Shown: positions 9,632 to 19,186, counted from the first letter of the stretch. The stretch is 42,412 nucleotides of DNA from an uncultured Prevotella sp. (GCA_905210845.1 CAJLYG010000005.1:1-42412), one strand, 5' to 3'. Notes: generated by a model from the letters alone, not told the origin. Numbers and translations: made by a program.

Positions 9632-12600
9632 TTAGAATGTTAAATTAATACCGAATGAATGAGTGCTAACTTGAGGATAGTGTGAGCCACGTCCTGATGG
9701 CGACTCAGGATCAATGTTTATGGGAAGGTTGTCTACCTTAAAGAGGTTTTCACCTGAATAGAATACGCGCAAGTTCGAGATACCAAAATGCGAGAGCCAC
9801 TGCTTGGGGAGGGTGTATCCCACTTGGATGTTCTTTAAACGCAAATAATTCGTACGCTTTACCCAATAGGAAGACACAGTATTAGGATAGCTGGCTGTCT
9901 TGCTTGTTTCGGCAATGCGTGGGAACTTGCCATTAGGATTCGTTTCGGCATCAAAGGCATCAAACCAAGCCGTGCATGGATGCATGGTGTCGCCTGTAAA
10001 ATCGCCGTAAACTTCACCATTGAAGTAACGATACACTCCCAGTGCGCCTTGCAAGAGCATTGATATGTCGAGATTCTTCCAAGATGGAGCCAGATTAAAG
10101 CCATATGTAAACTTCGGTTGTGATGTGCCAATTGTCGTACGGTCTTTGGAAGTTAGTTTGCCATCGCCGTCCACGTCCTTATAACGAAGGTCGCCTGCCT
10201 TAAAAGTCTTTGATGTCCCAAATGGGTTTCCATATTCCTTGGTATAGGCATCGGCCTCTTCCTGCGTACGGAACATTCCATCACATACATATCCATAGAA
10301 TGACAGGTAAGGTTCGCCTACGCGGTTGATCAGGTAAGAATCGATTTGTTCTGTAACACCTCCTAAGTTGAGTACCTTATTTTTGTTGTAGGCAAAGTTG
10401 CCAGTAGCATGGATACCCCAATCGCCCCAACGTTTATGGAAACCGAGAGATATTTCTATGCCACTGTTGCGCATGGCACCGACATTGTCCTTGTAAGCAC
10501 TAAGCCCATAAGACCCAGGAACGGGTACAGACATGATAATACCAGTGGTTTTACGGTTGTAGTAATCAATTGTAAAATCAATGTAGTTAAAGAGCATTAC
10601 GTCAAGTCCAATTCCCCATGTCGTCGTCTTCTCCCAAGAGATGGTAGAGAGCTTCTGTGAGGTCTGTGCGACACCAGATTCTAACTGTCCCCCAAATGGG
10701 TAGTTTATGCCGACAGAGTATGTAGCAAGCCATGGATAATAGTCGCTGAGAGCATCCTGATTGCCAAGTTCTCCCCATGATGCGCGTAGCTTGAGATTTT
10801 GCAACCAAGAGCGTGACGATTCTATAAAGTTTTCCTCACTGATACGCCATCCAGCGGAGAACGATGGATAATATCCCCAATGATTACCAGGGGCAAAGCG
10901 TGAAGATGCGTCAGCACGGAAGTTAGCCTCAAACAGATAGCGTCCTGCATAGTCGTAATTAATGCGCCCAAAATACGACATCATTGCCAATTCACGTGTA
11001 TATCCCGAGTTCGTCTGTGACGATGATGTTCCAGCGTTCATGTCGGTGAGCTCGTTATTGGGGAAGCTGTTGCGATATGCACGTAGCTCATCATAATTGA
11101 ATTTCTCGAGATGGTAACCTGCTAATCCTTTGAGATTGTGCTTACCAAAACTCTGGTTATAATTAAGAAGGAGGTCGAGTGACGGGCGGTTCCACGAGTA
11201 GCGACGGGAGTTGAGCGAGTTGGGTCCGTGATATTTGCTTGGATTGTATTGTATATCCTTCATAAAGTCATCGGTTGACTCCCATTGGGAAATATAAGCT
11301 CCCTTCGCTGTAAACTTCAGTTGTTTCAGTATCTGGTAATCAATGGACAGTATGCCCGTAAAGTTCTGATGACGACGTTTGATGGTCTGGTCAAGGTCGA
11401 TCCATGCGATAGGGTTTCCATCACCTAGTGTTCCATAAGTCCCATCTTCGTTCTTATAGGGAACCCACGGCGCAAAAAGATTCACTTGTCGAATGATCTG
11501 ATCAGAACCTCCGCCAACATATGAGTTTGTTGGATCTTCATATTTGTTATTGATATAAGCCAAACTTGTGTGAACAGAGAACTTATTCGATAATTTCACA
11601 TCAACATTTGAGCGTAGATTAAACTGCTCACGGTTGCTATGCTTCATAATGCCATTCTGGTTGAGGTACCCTGCTGACAACATATAACTTGCATTGTCAT
11701 TGCCACCGTTCACGCTAGCACTGTGTTGGTGCATGAATCCATTGCCTTGATAAGCTAAGGCTTGCCAGTCAGTATCAGGATGTCCATACGGATCGCTTCC
11801 ATCACGGAACTTTTCGATGCCTTCGGGAAGGAATCTTGCACTCTTACCACTTGCCAATAATGCCTTGTTTAGATATTCTGCAGCATCTGCAGCATGCATC
11901 CGCTTCACATATCCTGTTGCTGCCTGCCAGCCCACGGTACCATTGTAATTGACTGTAGGCTTACCTGACTTTCCGCGCTTTGTGGTAATCAAGATGACTC
12001 CATTGGCGGCCTTAGAACCATAAATGGCAGCAGAGGCTGCGTCTTTCAGTACTGAGATTGATTCCACGTCATTAGGGTCTATTGCACTCATGGTGCCACT
12101 TTCAACACCATCAATGAGGATATAGGGCGAAGCATTATTAAGAGTACCCACACCACGTACAATCATGGATGTGTTATCTTCACCAGGTCGTCCCTGACTA
12201 TTGGTAACTTGCAAGCCAGGAACAAGTCCTTGGATGCCCGCTTTTACCGATGTAATTGGACGTGATTCCAGTTCCTTGCTTGATACAGACGATACAGATC
12301 CAGTTAGATTCTCTTTTTTCTGTGATCCATATCCGACAACTACAAGTTCCTCAAGATTCTGGGCATTCTCCTTCATGGTGATATTTGTGGTAACACCATT
12401 ACGGGCTTTGACTTGTTGTGTGACAAATCCTATATAAGAGATCTCTAAGGTGGGACTTTCATTGTTTGAGATTAAGGTATAATTGCCATTAATATCTGTA
12501 ACGGTACCATTCTTGGTTCCTTTCTCAAACACGGAGGCACCTATGATCGGGTCGCCATTTGGATCAAGCACACAACCATTCATTTTAAATTTGGCTCCAC

Positions 12601-12946
12601 GATCTGGGGCCTTCTTTATTTGTTGCGTGTTATTTCCCTTCAAGATAATGATATGGCGGTCGACAATTTTATAGGATAGGTCGCCGTTGCCACTTAAAAT
12701 CTGATTCATAGCTTCGCCAAGCGATATCGATTTTGACTTCAAGTTCACTGTTTTGTTAAGATTGATAGTGTTCTGTGAAAAGTCTACCGACATCTGGGTT
12801 TGTTTCCGAATTGCCTTGATAATCGAGGAAATAGAGGTCTTAGTCTGTTGCAGATGAATCACCTGATTTTGTCCGAGCACTGTCGCCGACATCGACAAGC
12901 ATAGCGTGAGTGTGGCTACAGTCTTTTTGTTTAATAAGTTCTTCAT
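9632..12946 (-). CDS. SusC-like TonB-dependent transducer with N-terminal STN domain
   Basis: Outer-membrane importer that also signals across the envelope. In order it has a signal peptide (cleavage near VLGQ, residue 26), an STN domain (about 50-102; ISSIIKAIRKQTQMSVDF...YKIVDRHIIILKG), a carboxypeptidase-regulatory-like domain (about 122-192), the TonB box LEELVVVGYGSQKKENLTGS (about 198), the plug (MIVRGVGTLNN, YILIDGVESG, ISVLKDAASAAIYGSKAANGVILITTKRG) and a barrel ending FGINLTF. The 1104-residue length fits transducer-type SusC proteins. In the FecA/FecI model, ligand binding moves the STN domain against a FecR-type protein, and FecR and sigma genes lie directly upstream. The ligand is unknown. 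Confidence 0.96.
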   Translation of the reverse strand: MKNLLNKKTVATLTLCLSMSATVLGQNQVIHLQQTKTSISSIIKAIRKQTQMSVDFSQNTINLNKTVNLKSKSISLGEAMNQILSGNGDLSYKIVDRHIIILKGNNTQQIKKAPDRGAKFKMNGCVLDPNGDPIIGASVFEKGTKNGTVTDINGNYTLISNNESPTLEISYIGFVTQQVKARNGVTTNITMKENAQNLEELVVVGYGSQKKENLTGSVSSVSSKELESRPITSVKAGIQGLVPGLQVTNSQGRPGEDNTSMIVRGVGTLNNASPYILIDGVESGTMSAIDPNDVESISVLKDAASAAIYGSKAANGVILITTKRGKSGKPTVNYNGTVGWQAATGYVKRMHAADAAEYLNKALLASGKSARFLPEGIEKFRDGSDPYGHPDTDWQALAYQGNGFMHQHSASVNGGNDNASYMLSAGYLNQNGIMKHSNREQFNLRSNVDVKLSNKFSVHTSLAYINNKYEDPTNSYVGGGSDQIIRQVNLFAPWVPYKNEDGTYGTLGDGNPIAWIDLDQTIKRRHQNFTGILSIDYQILKQLKFTAKGAYISQWESTDDFMKDIQYNPSKYHGPNSLNSRRYSWNRPSLDLLLNYNQSFGKHNLKGLAGYHLEKFNYDELRAYRNSFPNNELTDMNAGTSSSQTNSGYTRELAMMSYFGRINYDYAGRYLFEANFRADASSRFAPGNHWGYYPSFSAGWRISEENFIESSRSWLQNLKLRASWGELGNQDALSDYYPWLATYSVGINYPFGGQLESGVAQTSQKLSTISWEKTTTWGIGLDVMLFNYIDFTIDYYNRKTTGIIMSVPVPGSYGLSAYKDNVGAMRNSGIEISLGFHKRWGDWGIHATGNFAYNKNKVLNLGGVTEQIDSYLINRVGEPYLSFYGYVCDGMFRTQEEADAYTKEYGNPFGTSKTFKAGDLRYKDVDGDGKLTSKDRTTIGTSQPKFTYGFNLAPSWKNLDISMLLQGALGVYRYFNGEVYGDFTGDTMHPCTAWFDAFDAETNPNGKFPRIAETSKTASYPNTVSSYWVKRTNYLRLKNIQVGYTLPKQWLSHFGISNLRVFYSGENLFKVDNLPINIDPESPSGRGSHYPQVSTHSFGINLTF

Positions 12947-12986
12947 TGTTGTTTGGGTTAGTTTAAAATATGGTGAATATAAAGTA

Positions 12987-13901
12987 TCAATAAAGTTGAA
13001 TCATGTTGCCATTCTTACTATATCGTATGTTCCCAGAGATCATTGACAGAACTTTGAGAACGCGTTCGATCGTTTCTCCCTTTCTGAAGTTCATGGTGTA
13101 GCAACGGTTGAGATTAATATTCTTATCTACGGAGAATTTCACCCCATACCTGCGTTCCAAGGTTTTAATGATTACAGAGAGTGGTTGCGAGGCAAAATCG
13201 ACATTGCCTTCTACCCATGAGTTATAAGCCAATGCGTCAATACGACCCTTTTGCATGGTACCATCCTTGCGATTGTAAACCAACTGTTCATTGGGGTGGA
13301 GCATTATCGCTTGCTTGTTGTCGAATACTTCGACAAGACCTTCTTCCAGCGTTACCTTGATTTGGTCGTCCTCATTGTATGATTCGATACTGAAGTGGGT
13401 ACCTAAAACCTTCACCTTCAAATTATACATATTCACTACAAATGGATGCATAGGATCCTTGCTAACGATAAAATGACAACGACCATTCACGTATACATTT
13501 CTGTTGAGAGTGTGACTACTGAAGTGGGTTGGATAAATGATTGACGTGCCAGCATCGAGCTTGACGCAAGTGTTGTCCGACAATATCAGACTATCCATTC
13601 TTCCTGTAGGCACATAATATTGCGTCAACTCCGTCTCTTGTCCATAATATTCTGCAGAATAGTACCAGACTAAAAAAGCTGTAACAATAGGCGCAAGGAG
13701 TAACGCCGCATATTTTATGATGTTCAGTACACGCATCTTGCGACGTTTTGCACGACTATAAGCATATCGCCGGGAGCGGAAAATTCCAAGTGCATCTGAT
13801 ATCTCTTGTTCTGATATGTCTGATACCTCTTTATTCCATAACCGACGCAAAGCTTCGTCTTTAGATGTAATTTCTGAATATTTTGTATAATCTGATTGCA
13901 T
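12987..13901 (-). CDS. FecR-family anti-sigma factor
   Basis: Inner-membrane protein that holds the ECF sigma factor and releases it when the SusC transducer signals. It has about 60 cytoplasmic residues with a basic stretch (YSRAKRRKMR), one membrane segment (about 61-81, IIKYAALLLAPIVTAFLVWY), and a periplasmic FecR domain. That domain shows FecR-typical motifs: LDAGTSIIYP, VYVNGRCHFIVSKDPMHPFVV, VKVLGTHFSIESY and KVTLEEGLVEV. The C-terminal STN-like part (SVIIKTLERRYGVKFSVD) is typical of the Bacteroidota form. The length is 304 residues. It lies 40 bases upstream of the SusC gene and 52 bases downstream of the sigma gene, all on the minus strand. Confidence 0.95.
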   Translation of the reverse strand: MQSDYTKYSEITSKDEALRRLWNKEVSDISEQEISDALGIFRSRRYAYSRAKRRKMRVLNIIKYAALLLAPIVTAFLVWYYSAEYYGQETELTQYYVPTGRMDSLILSDNTCVKLDAGTSIIYPTHFSSHTLNRNVYVNGRCHFIVSKDPMHPFVVNMYNLKVKVLGTHFSIESYNEDDQIKVTLEEGLVEVFDNKQAIMLHPNEQLVYNRKDGTMQKGRIDALAYNSWVEGNVDFASQPLSVIIKTLERRYGVKFSVDKNINLNRCYTMNFRKGETIERVLKVLSMISGNIRYSKNGNMIQLY

Positions 13902-13953
13902 AATGGTTTATGGTTCTCTCTTAAAAGAGGAAAAAGACATAAACCACACGTAG

Positions 13954-14520
13954 TTACCGATAGTTAAGTAGTGTTAATATCGAGAGTAATGGCAGTAACT
14001 TGCGCAAATGGGTAAGAGCAGCTGATATATGAGTTTCGACGGTACGCTTGCTAATACCGAGACGCTGTGCAATATCTGCATTGCTCAGTCCATCAACACG
14101 GCTCATGATAAACACACGCCGACGCTGCTCAGGCATTGAGTCTATCTCACGAAAAATAAAATTATAAAGTTCGTCGTAACACATCTTCAAGTCGCCGGAC
14201 ATATCGTTGGCTTGAATGTCTGTAGCCAACTCATGCTCACAATGCATCAGTGATTGCTTTACACAACGTATCGCCGCATTGCGAGCAGAAATGAATAAAT
14301 AGTTATCAAGATTCTCAATTTTTGAGAAGCGTTCTCGCTTGATCCATAGTTCCATAAATAGGTCCTGGACAATGTTTTCTGCCTCGCTCTTATCATGGCA
14401 AAAACGCATTGCAAACTGTAATACCTTAGGATAATACTCTACAAACAATGCATCAAAAGCTACCTCGTTGCCATCAGCAAGAGCTAACTTCTTAAAAGTG
14501 CTATTTGTAAACTTATCCAT
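13954..14520 (-). CDS. ECF-type RNA polymerase sigma-70 factor
   Basis: Alternative sigma factor of the FecI-like group common in Bacteroidota. Region 2 is visible at about residues 23-66 (FDALFVEYYPKVLQFAMRF, then AENIVQDLFMELWIKRERF). Region 4, with its helix-turn-helix, is at about 131-175 (RRVFIMSRVDGLSNADIAQR, LGISKRTVETHISAALTHLR). There is no region 1 or 3, as in ECF sigmas. It is the first gene of the minus-strand unit sigma-FecR-SusC-SusD and presumably drives the SusC/D genes once released by FecR. A standard housekeeping promoter lies in front of it at 14552-14581. Confidence 0.96.
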   Translation of the reverse strand: MDKFTNSTFKKLALADGNEVAFDALFVEYYPKVLQFAMRFCHDKSEAENIVQDLFMELWIKRERFSKIENLDNYLFISARNAAIRCVKQSLMHCEHELATDIQANDMSGDLKMCYDELYNFIFREIDSMPEQRRRVFIMSRVDGLSNADIAQRLGISKRTVETHISAALTHLRKLLPLLSILTLLNYR

Positions 14521-14551
14521 AAATATATTACTTCAAGATCATTGGTAAATG

Positions 14552-14581
14552 CAAAGATAAACATATTTTTGCAATTATCAA
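14552..14581 (-). promoter_or_regulatory. Bacteroidetes-type promoter of the sigma factor gene
   Basis: Read on the minus strand, TATCTTTG (14552-14559) matches the -7 consensus TAnnTTTG. It is preceded at a 19-base spacing by TTG (14579-14581), the -33 element. It lies 32 bases upstream of the sigma gene start. The rest of 14521-14767, between this gene and the end of the PepSY gene, shows no gene I can recognise. Confidence 0.65.
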
Positions 14582-14767
14582 CATAATTGTCGTAATATGA
14601 TTTTCATAGTGGGGTTACATATGAGCACGCTTTACCGCGGTTGCTGTAGTAGCCATCTTTAGGCATGCATCATCTCTAAGGTTCCAAATTGATCCTCAAC
14701 GGTTCCTGATTCATCGTTGGCCAGATGAGGTCTGCATTATTCGCTTAATGATGATGCCATCCATGAG

Positions 14768-16213
14768 TTACCTTTTCCTTTTGCCCACTTTCCATCCGGT
14801 AATGAGGAGAATGACCAACAAAAGTCCGCATACAGGGACATATCCAGAAACGGCTTTTTTTAGGAATGCGGCAAAGATTCTTCCTGTATGTACTTCTACA
14901 GCGACATTCCATAGTGAGATAGGTTGTCTTTTCAATGCCTCTGGCATCTTGGGAAGACGGGGATGAGCTCCTGATCGTTTCTCAAAGATAAAAGAATGAT
15001 GATGAAGACTACAAAACCCGACAATAGACGGTCCTTTGCCTACTTGGGCATGATGAACGAATGGTAGTGGATATTCCTTTGCCTCTCCTGTCATTGTGTT
15101 TAACTGATAGAGCCCGCTTAGCGATCCAATTAGCCAAGTGCGGTCCATGCGCTGGAAAACCGTAATCCCCATGGAACTCATCTTTGGTTGATGGGTGAAC
15201 GCCTGAGGGGAAGAGTCAAAGTCTTTCATGTGGTAGATCTTTTTAGTCGTCATCAACAGCCATTGAGACGTAAGAGGATCCCACCGGATGCCTCTCAGCT
15301 GATCTTGGTAGGGATTACTGGTCACTCCAGAGGAAAGATTCGATAAGCTTACTTTTCTGAGCATCGATGACATGGGGGCTCTCAGGCAGATACCGGTGAC
15401 AGTTACCCATAAAAGAAAAAGGATCAGATATCGTCCTAACCGATTATGCCAGGCCAGATCGACTTTCATTTGCCGTGCCTTGCGCGCTACATGTTGAGGA
15501 GAAGAATGGCGTATAGAAGACTTTAGGACTGTAAAGATGATTCCTGTTATGCATAAGATGATCATGACTATTGCTATCAAATCCATAAAAAGGCGTCCAC
15601 CTAAGCCGAATAGTTCTCCGCTATGCAGTTTCCTGACCATAGAGAGAAAATTCACTTTACGTACAGAATGCTTGTTAGGAGGCAGGAGCGCATGAGGTAT
15701 AAAGTGTTGATATGGAGGGTAAGAAATCAAAACCTCCGAGCGGGAAAGAATAAGCAAAGAATCACCACGTGTGGTCATGTCTTCCAATTCGGTGTGGCTC
15801 TCAAAGGCAAGATGCCATTTTCCTGAGTCATCCATTTGGTAGGCAGCATAGGGAGTGACGCACCATAGACGATAGTCTGCAGTCTCTACCATATTCAGGA
15901 TCCTACGGTTGTCCACCCCTTCCGGAAAACCATGGTTATATTCTGTGAAATAGGAGAAGCAAGAGTCTGTCTTCCAGACTCCTGCAATCCCATAAGCGAA
16001 AATGTTACCTTGGTGGGTAACGATGGTCCCCCTGATTATCCCATTATTGTAATTGTGGAAAGTATAAGTATCTGGCATCCACGCCCGACTGACATCGTAT
16101 GATGAAAAAGCCTCGCGATGGTTGAGAATGATACCAGAAACACAAAATAGGATGATAAAAGGAGTTAGCGCTAAGCCCACCCATTTATGATATTTCCTAA
16201 ACCATCTTTTCAT
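14768..16213 (-). CDS. PepSY-associated membrane protein, iron/haem uptake type
   Basis: Inner-membrane protein with the PepSY-TM pattern often found next to siderophore or haem receptors in Bacteroidota, where it is suspected to be involved in reductive or periplasmic handling of the cargo. The N-terminus RKYHKWVGLALTPFIILFCV-SGIILNHRE is the typical first membrane segment. Others are near residues 209-231 (LIAIVMIILCITGIIFTVL), 258-277 (YLILFLLWVTVTGICLRAP) and 458-476 (PVCGLLLVILLITGW). Large periplasmic loops lie between them. The length is 481 residues. It is the last gene of a minus-strand operon, 14 bases after the receptor gene. The substrate is not shown by the sequence. Confidence 0.85.
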   Translation of the reverse strand: MKRWFRKYHKWVGLALTPFIILFCVSGIILNHREAFSSYDVSRAWMPDTYTFHNYNNGIIRGTIVTHQGNIFAYGIAGVWKTDSCFSYFTEYNHGFPEGVDNRRILNMVETADYRLWCVTPYAAYQMDDSGKWHLAFESHTELEDMTTRGDSLLILSRSEVLISYPPYQHFIPHALLPPNKHSVRKVNFLSMVRKLHSGELFGLGGRLFMDLIAIVMIILCITGIIFTVLKSSIRHSSPQHVARKARQMKVDLAWHNRLGRYLILFLLWVTVTGICLRAPMSSMLRKVSLSNLSSGVTSNPYQDQLRGIRWDPLTSQWLLMTTKKIYHMKDFDSSPQAFTHQPKMSSMGITVFQRMDRTWLIGSLSGLYQLNTMTGEAKEYPLPFVHHAQVGKGPSIVGFCSLHHHSFIFEKRSGAHPRLPKMPEALKRQPISLWNVAVEVHTGRIFAAFLKKAVSGYVPVCGLLLVILLITGWKVGKRKR

Positions 16214-16227
16214 GCAGAACGTTTGTG

Positions 16228-18297
16228 TTAGAATTTGACTTTCATTCCCACGACAAGCTCTCTACCTGGTGAGAGGAATGCGTAACGGCGGGTAGAGGTA
16301 TCTATTCTCTTGTCCACCTTATCAAAAAGGTTTTCAATGCCCAGACTAGGTTCCAAGGTCAGGTACTTGTTGAATTTGAAAGTATGCGTTGTGTTCAGGT
16401 TGACAGTGCCATATCCAGGTGCATCCTCATAATCATTAAAGTAAGTGCGGCTCTGGAAACGAGCGTTCAAGTTGGCATTCAATGTATAAACACCCCATGA
16501 ATGACCATAATTGATAGCTGCTGTAGCAGAGTTCCTTACACTTCTGTCGAGGACTTTCCACGCCCCACCAGTTTTCGTGCGTGCATAAGTGTACGCATAG
16601 TTGGCGGTCACGTTCAAGTCATTCGTGATTAGATAGCTCACATTAAGATTTAAGCCCTTGACAATCCCTTTGTCACTGTTCACATATTGACCATAGTAAG
16701 TCAGTTTATTGAATGTGGCATCGGTGATATCATCGGGGAATTCTTTTTTCAGCATTTCCTTAGCAGCATCATCAATGGCAAGGTTCTCTTTAATGATCAT
16801 GTCCTTAATGAAGTTCAAGTACCCCATCACTGTCAAAGAGAAACGACGTGTTGTGTAACTCGTGCTCAAGGAAAGATAATTGCTGGTTTCCGGATCGAGG
16901 TTCTTGTTGCCGAAAGTAACAACCGGTTTACCACCCATCTTTGACTTATAATAGTGGTAATAAAGTTCGTCCAACCCTGGGGCACGGAATCCACGGGCAT
17001 AGTTGAAGCGGAAGCTAAAATTGCCAGGAGTGTAATTCATTGCGAATTTGGGAGAGAAATTACTTCCGAACGTTTCATGATTGTCGTAACGCAGTCCAAA
17101 AGTAGCACGTAAGTTATTCATTACCTGCATGTCATGCTGGGCATACACAGATTGCGTATAGGCATGATTGTCTGTGCTACCAGCAGTTGCCAACAAGAAA
17201 TCATTGCGCCAGTCAAGACCAAAAGTGGTTGTAGAGTTTGTCGTGAAATGGTTGATGCTCTTCAGTTCTGTCTCATAATATTGCTGTTTCTTCTTCATGT
17301 CATAAAGCCCGTTGTAGTAATTCCCTGTCGCGGCAGAGTTATACTCATAACCGTATCGGTAGTTGTCACTGATCAAGTCAAATTGCAGGGAATTGTGCTG
17401 TGTTATTTTATATTGCGCACCGGCGTCAAAACGCAGTGACTTATAACGCAGGTCGTAGGTATATCCGCCTTCCTTTCCCTCAACGGGGAGAGGGCGGTCT
17501 GTTTTCTTATAGGAATAATTGACGCCCCCATAGAAGGACAAAGCTTCAAAAGGAGAATAGGTGAAGCGTTGCCCGATCCCATTTGTATGGTATCCGAGGA
17601 AGAGTGGGTCCACATTCTCTTGGGTATCCCCTGAATTACCTTTGATATATTCTAAAGGATTGTTACGATAGCTGTCGGCTTCTTCGTGCTTGAAGTTCGT
17701 GTAACTTCCGAATCCCTTGTAATTGATATTCAGGCTTGCGCTTGTCGTTTGTTGCCCTTTCCCCGAGAAACGCGAGCTTGCCGTGACGCTGACGAGTTGG
17801 CTCTTCGGCTGGTCCGTAATGATATTGATCACGCCTCCGATGGCATCACTCCCGTAAAGAGAAGAGGCAGCCCCATTGAGCACTTCTATTCGTTTCACCT
17901 CTCCCATGTTGATCCTGTCAATATCCACATTACCAGAAATATCGCCAACCAATTTCTTGCCATTGATCAAGATAAGCACATATTTGTTACCCAAGCCGTT
18001 CAACCGGAGATAAGATCCCATGGCATTCGGCATGAACTCTACATTCGGCATCAAATGGGTAAGAGCATCACTGAATGTGCTTACACCCTGTTGATGGATG
18101 TCTTGAGATGTCATCACATGGACCGGAGTTGTCGAGGACCTTAGGTATTCATGATGCCCATTTCCCGTTACGACAACCGGGTTCAATTGGTGAACCGTAT
18201 TGGTCATACTTGAATCTTTCTTCATCTTTTGTTGTCCTGAAACATTCGCTAAAATCCCGCATAGGAGAAGGATCAAAGCTAAAACTTTCTTTTTCAT
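16228..18297 (-). CDS. TonB-dependent outer-membrane receptor, haem-receptor-like
   Basis: Classical (non-SusC) TonB-dependent receptor of 689 residues. After a signal peptide ending near VSGQ come a TonB-box-like LNPVVVTGNG, the plug (VHVMTSQDIHQQGVSTFSDA, YVLILINGKKLVGD, IEVLNGAASSLYGSDAIGGV-INIIT) and a barrel ending in GMKVKF. In the barrel, GFRAPGLDELYYHY is followed by FGNKNLDPET. This is the FRAP...NxxL arrangement with a nearby His seen in haem receptors such as HmuR. It is not proof, because vitamin B12 and siderophore receptors share a similar FRAP region. It lies 7 bases after the chelatase gene and 14 bases before the PepSY gene, so all three are one operon. Confidence 0.9.
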   Translation of the reverse strand: MKKKVLALILLLCGILANVSGQQKMKKDSSMTNTVHQLNPVVVTGNGHHEYLRSSTTPVHVMTSQDIHQQGVSTFSDALTHLMPNVEFMPNAMGSYLRLNGLGNKYVLILINGKKLVGDISGNVDIDRINMGEVKRIEVLNGAASSLYGSDAIGGVINIITDQPKSQLVSVTASSRFSGKGQQTTSASLNINYKGFGSYTNFKHEEADSYRNNPLEYIKGNSGDTQENVDPLFLGYHTNGIGQRFTYSPFEALSFYGGVNYSYKKTDRPLPVEGKEGGYTYDLRYKSLRFDAGAQYKITQHNSLQFDLISDNYRYGYEYNSAATGNYYNGLYDMKKKQQYYETELKSINHFTTNSTTTFGLDWRNDFLLATAGSTDNHAYTQSVYAQHDMQVMNNLRATFGLRYDNHETFGSNFSPKFAMNYTPGNFSFRFNYARGFRAPGLDELYYHYYKSKMGGKPVVTFGNKNLDPETSNYLSLSTSYTTRRFSLTVMGYLNFIKDMIIKENLAIDDAAKEMLKKEFPDDITDATFNKLTYYGQYVNSDKGIVKGLNLNVSYLITNDLNVTANYAYTYARTKTGGAWKVLDRSVRNSATAAINYGHSWGVYTLNANLNARFQSRTYFNDYEDAPGYGTVNLNTTHTFKFNKYLTLEPSLGIENLFDKVDKRIDTSTRRYAFLSPGRELVVGMKVKF

Positions 18298-18304
18298 GTC
18301 TTCC

Positions 18305-19129
18305 TTATTGATTGATTAATTTTCTAATTTGAGAGATCAAATGGTCCTGAACTTCTTTTATGGAGCCAAGACCTTCCTGGATGACTTGCACTTGATATCC
18401 CATCTCTGTGAGTTTTTGTCTCCAGGTCCCGTTGATATCCTTTACGGCATGATTACCAGCAACCATCAGAAGTGGGTAAAGGGTAACTTGTTTGTGATCC
18501 CCTTCTTTTAGGATTTTTACGGCATTGTCAAAGTTAGGATATCCTTCAATGGTAACAACATGATAATGATGATGCCCCATATCCTGCAAAACATAATCCA
18601 GTTCGGAATAAATAGCGTTGGCTGGTCCTTCTGTTCCATGTCCCACTAAGAAGACAATGCCGTTGGATTCAGCCGCGATGCGTGTAGTTAGCACCTTTGT
18701 GATCCATTTACAGTCATCTAATCCCCAAAGCAGTGGTCTCCCAATACGGATCGTATCAAAATCCGACCGCATTTCTCCTGCTACATCGTCGATCAAGGCG
18801 GTCATCACGCCATCAAGCAGATCGGATGTCTGAATGGTCACATCTGTATATCCTTGCTGTCGCAACTTCTGTAGCGATTCTCGGATATGATCCTTATGAA
18901 TCCCCCGTTTGGCAAGAGCCGCGATCACCATATTAGAGGAATAGGCCTCTACGACCTTATATCCGGGGAAAGCTTCCGCTACCTTCTTGTTCAAGACATC
19001 GAGGTTCTTGGCTCTACTTGTATCATTTGCTGTTCCATAATGCACCATTAAAATTGCTCTCTTATTCTCTGCCAAGGATATCTCGGAGAAAGATAGGATC
19101 ATGCAGATTAATAATAAAAGTTTTCTCAT
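18305..19129 (-). CDS. Secreted CbiK-type metal chelatase
   Basis: Member of the CbiK (anaerobic sirohydrochlorin cobaltochelatase) family, here with a cleavable signal peptide (residues 1-20, cut near SLA/EN), so it is predicted to be periplasmic. The N-terminus RAILMVHYGT is the family start motif. Possible metal ligands are His164 (VGHG), Glu195 (TIEGYPNF) and His227 (AGNHAVKD). Their spacing matches the His-Glu-His set I recall for the periplasmic Desulfovibrio enzyme. The segment that in many relatives carries a His/Glu-rich INGEE-type motif reads TSDLLDGVMT here, so haem binding or the reaction may differ. It is the first gene of the operon with the receptor and the PepSY protein. Cobalt insertion for B12 synthesis is less likely outside the cytoplasm; metal removal or tetrapyrrole binding during uptake is my inference. 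Confidence 0.88.
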   Translation of the reverse strand: MRKLLLLICMILSFSEISLAENKRAILMVHYGTANDTSRAKNLDVLNKKVAEAFPGYKVVEAYSSNMVIAALAKRGIHKDHIRESLQKLRQQGYTDVTIQTSDLLDGVMTALIDDVAGEMRSDFDTIRIGRPLLWGLDDCKWITKVLTTRIAAESNGIVFLVGHGTEGPANAIYSELDYVLQDMGHHHYHVVTIEGYPNFDNAVKILKEGDHKQVTLYPLLMVAGNHAVKDINGTWRQKLTEMGYQVQVIQEGLGSIKEVQDHLISQIRKLINQ

Positions 19130-19154
19130 ATTCCACTTGTTAAAAATTCAAGTG

Positions 19155-19186
19155 CAAAGTTAAGAATGTGGTCCGTTCTATACAAT
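19155..19186 (-). promoter_or_regulatory. Bacteroidetes-type promoter of the chelatase/receptor operon
   Basis: On the minus strand, TAACTTTG (19155-19162) is a full match to TAnnTTTG, with ATTG (19183-19186) 20 bases upstream as the -33 element. It starts 26 bases before the chelatase gene. I saw no cobalamin-riboswitch-like folding between it and the start codon, because the leader is too short. Confidence 0.7.

Noticed and set aside
14582..14767. Possible small gene or RNA between the sigma gene and the PepSY gene
   Set aside because: Only very short open frames and a small CCGCGG-centred palindrome were seen; nothing supports a gene.
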